This document shows positions 63,260 through 64,000 of a stretch of DNA of 64,000 nt, piece by piece (within the stretch, counting starts at the first letter, position 1; each line of letters starts with the position of its first letter). The DNA lies in the NCBI RefSeq assembly GCF_002443255.2, contig NW_019211460.1, positions 35,163,498 to 35,227,497 on the forward strand. Direction: 5' to 3'. The notes beneath the pieces are model-generated. The model made no database searches. It was given only the letters and a program-made list of their open reading frames with translations, and had not been told where the DNA came from. The translations under genes and the position numbers were made by a program. Origin of the DNA: Varroa destructor. Taxonomy: Eukaryota; Arthropoda; Arachnida; Mesostigmata; Varroidae.

Positions 63260-63382
63260 TTAACCGGATCGGACCTGACAGGAGCGCTGGCCAAGCGAGC
63301 AGATATCACGGGTTATATAATGCGATGTATAAGTAACGTGCAATAGCAATATTATAAAGATTAGTACTACCTTAGCAGTCAT
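63260..63382 (-). CDS. possible small secreted peptide or signal-peptide exon
   Basis: Minus-strand ATG (an earlier in-frame ATG is at 63409) followed by a classic signal sequence, MTAKVVLIFIILLLHVTYTS, and then a short cysteine-bearing part, DICSLGQRSCQ. The frame ends at TGA four codons later; a CAG|GTCCGA junction just before could be a splice donor, making this a first exon. The hydrophobic start could also be a chance product of AT-rich DNA. Confidence 0.3.
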   Translation of the reverse strand: MTAKVVLIFIILLLHVTYTSHYITRDICSLGQRSCQVRSG

Positions 63383-63719
63383 GTATAGCAAATTGACTTG
63401 GTGGAGCATTCTCTGGCTTTTCTTTTTTTTATATGCGACTGCTCTCAATGGACACCGCCTTCGTATAGGATTTCCGTTTTCTATCTTCCGAAGGTAGGTA
63501 TATCTTCAAGAAACAACGAGAGGTATCTCTGACTACTGGATCGTCTTTAGGTGGTGGAATCTCCGCAGGACTTTCTCCGATCACGAATCAAACGTCCTTT
63601 GGTCCTGTACGTCGTAATATAAGTGTTACAGCATGTAAAGACAGAACCAGACGTTTGGCTCGACAAAGAATTGGTCATTGGATCCTCAAAGAGATAAAGC
63701 GCAAGGGACGTCTAGAGAT

Positions 63720-63844
63720 TTAATTTTCCATAGTTTCAAATTCACAGGTATCTTTATCGATGGTATTATGGGATACGCTAATACTACCACTACCACTAGC
63801 CATTAGTTGGGCGAAATATCCGAAGGACATATGCATCTGTCGAG
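63720..63844 (-). CDS. candidate terminal exon, unknown protein
   Basis: Superb acceptor (TGTTGCCCACAATTTTTCAG) on the minus strand. In phase 1 it is open for 40 codons to TAA; the peptide contains a Gly/Ser stretch (MASGSGSISVS) and ends DKDTCEFETMEN. Phases 0 and 2 are open for 13-15 codons only. Upstream exons would lie beyond the window. Confidence 0.4.
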
Positions 63845-64000
63845 CTGAAAAATTGTGGGCAACACAGAAACGCCGGCCTGACGCACCCCAAACTGGCCCT
63901 TTTAACGACCAACAACGCACTGGTCATAAATTTAAGTAGCCGTATATAACAGACGACAGCTGCGTAGTAATACCTGAGAATAAGTGCTTACACTGTGTAG
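63845..64000. other. window end, nothing supported
   Basis: Too short to judge. Confidence 0.4.

Noticed and set aside
1..64000. CRISPR arrays, operons, phage or plasmid genes
   Set aside because: No regularly spaced repeats, no ribosome-binding-site-led gene series; splice signals and microsatellites show eukaryotic DNA.

Overview
This window is eukaryotic nuclear DNA: AT-rich by eye, CpG not visibly depleted, split into short exons by GT-AG introns, with many microsatellites and homopolymer runs. There is no operon layout, phage, plasmid, CRISPR array or complete transposon. Two gene families can be recognised. One is a four-pass membrane protein of the arthropod DUF4728/pasiflora-like type (minus strand, about 29.9-34.7 kb). 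The other is a DEPDC1-type DEP-domain protein (plus strand, from 50351). Together they suggest an arthropod, possibly a mite-like chelicerate; that placement is inference, not proof.

Layout. 1-9.2 kb: no recognised gene; a CpG-rich block at 2.9-3.5 kb and a strong 44-base hairpin at 8651. 9.2-15 kb: an isolated exon at 9273, then a plus-strand first exon at 12607 behind a GC-rich leader, followed by tetranucleotide repeats and candidate downstream exons. 17-26 kb: scattered candidate exons, the best being a two-exon minus-strand gene (22280 to 21268) that builds a CxxC motif across its splice junction. 29.9-34.7 kb: the tetraspan gene with a possible long cytoplasmic tail. 35.4-36.0 kb: a CpG-rich block that looks like a promoter shared with a divergent plus-strand gene starting at 36036. 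40.9-45.9 kb: minus-strand exons that can be chained into a single-pass membrane protein. 50.3-53.1 kb: the DEP gene and possible later exons. 56-64 kb: isolated exons on both strands.

Exons were called by reading all frames between plausible splice sites and requiring matching phases. In DNA of this composition open frames of 100-150 codons arise by chance, so frame length alone was not used as evidence. During the work one phase-consistent chain of spurious exons was built and then discarded, so calls other than the DEP exon and the tetraspan core remain provisional. No previously undescribed system can be claimed from sequence alone. The most unusual items are a near-perfect 20-bp-arm hairpin, a 27-bp repeat lying exactly at two predicted 3' splice sites, and a long frame beside the DEP gene broken only by three TAG triplets.
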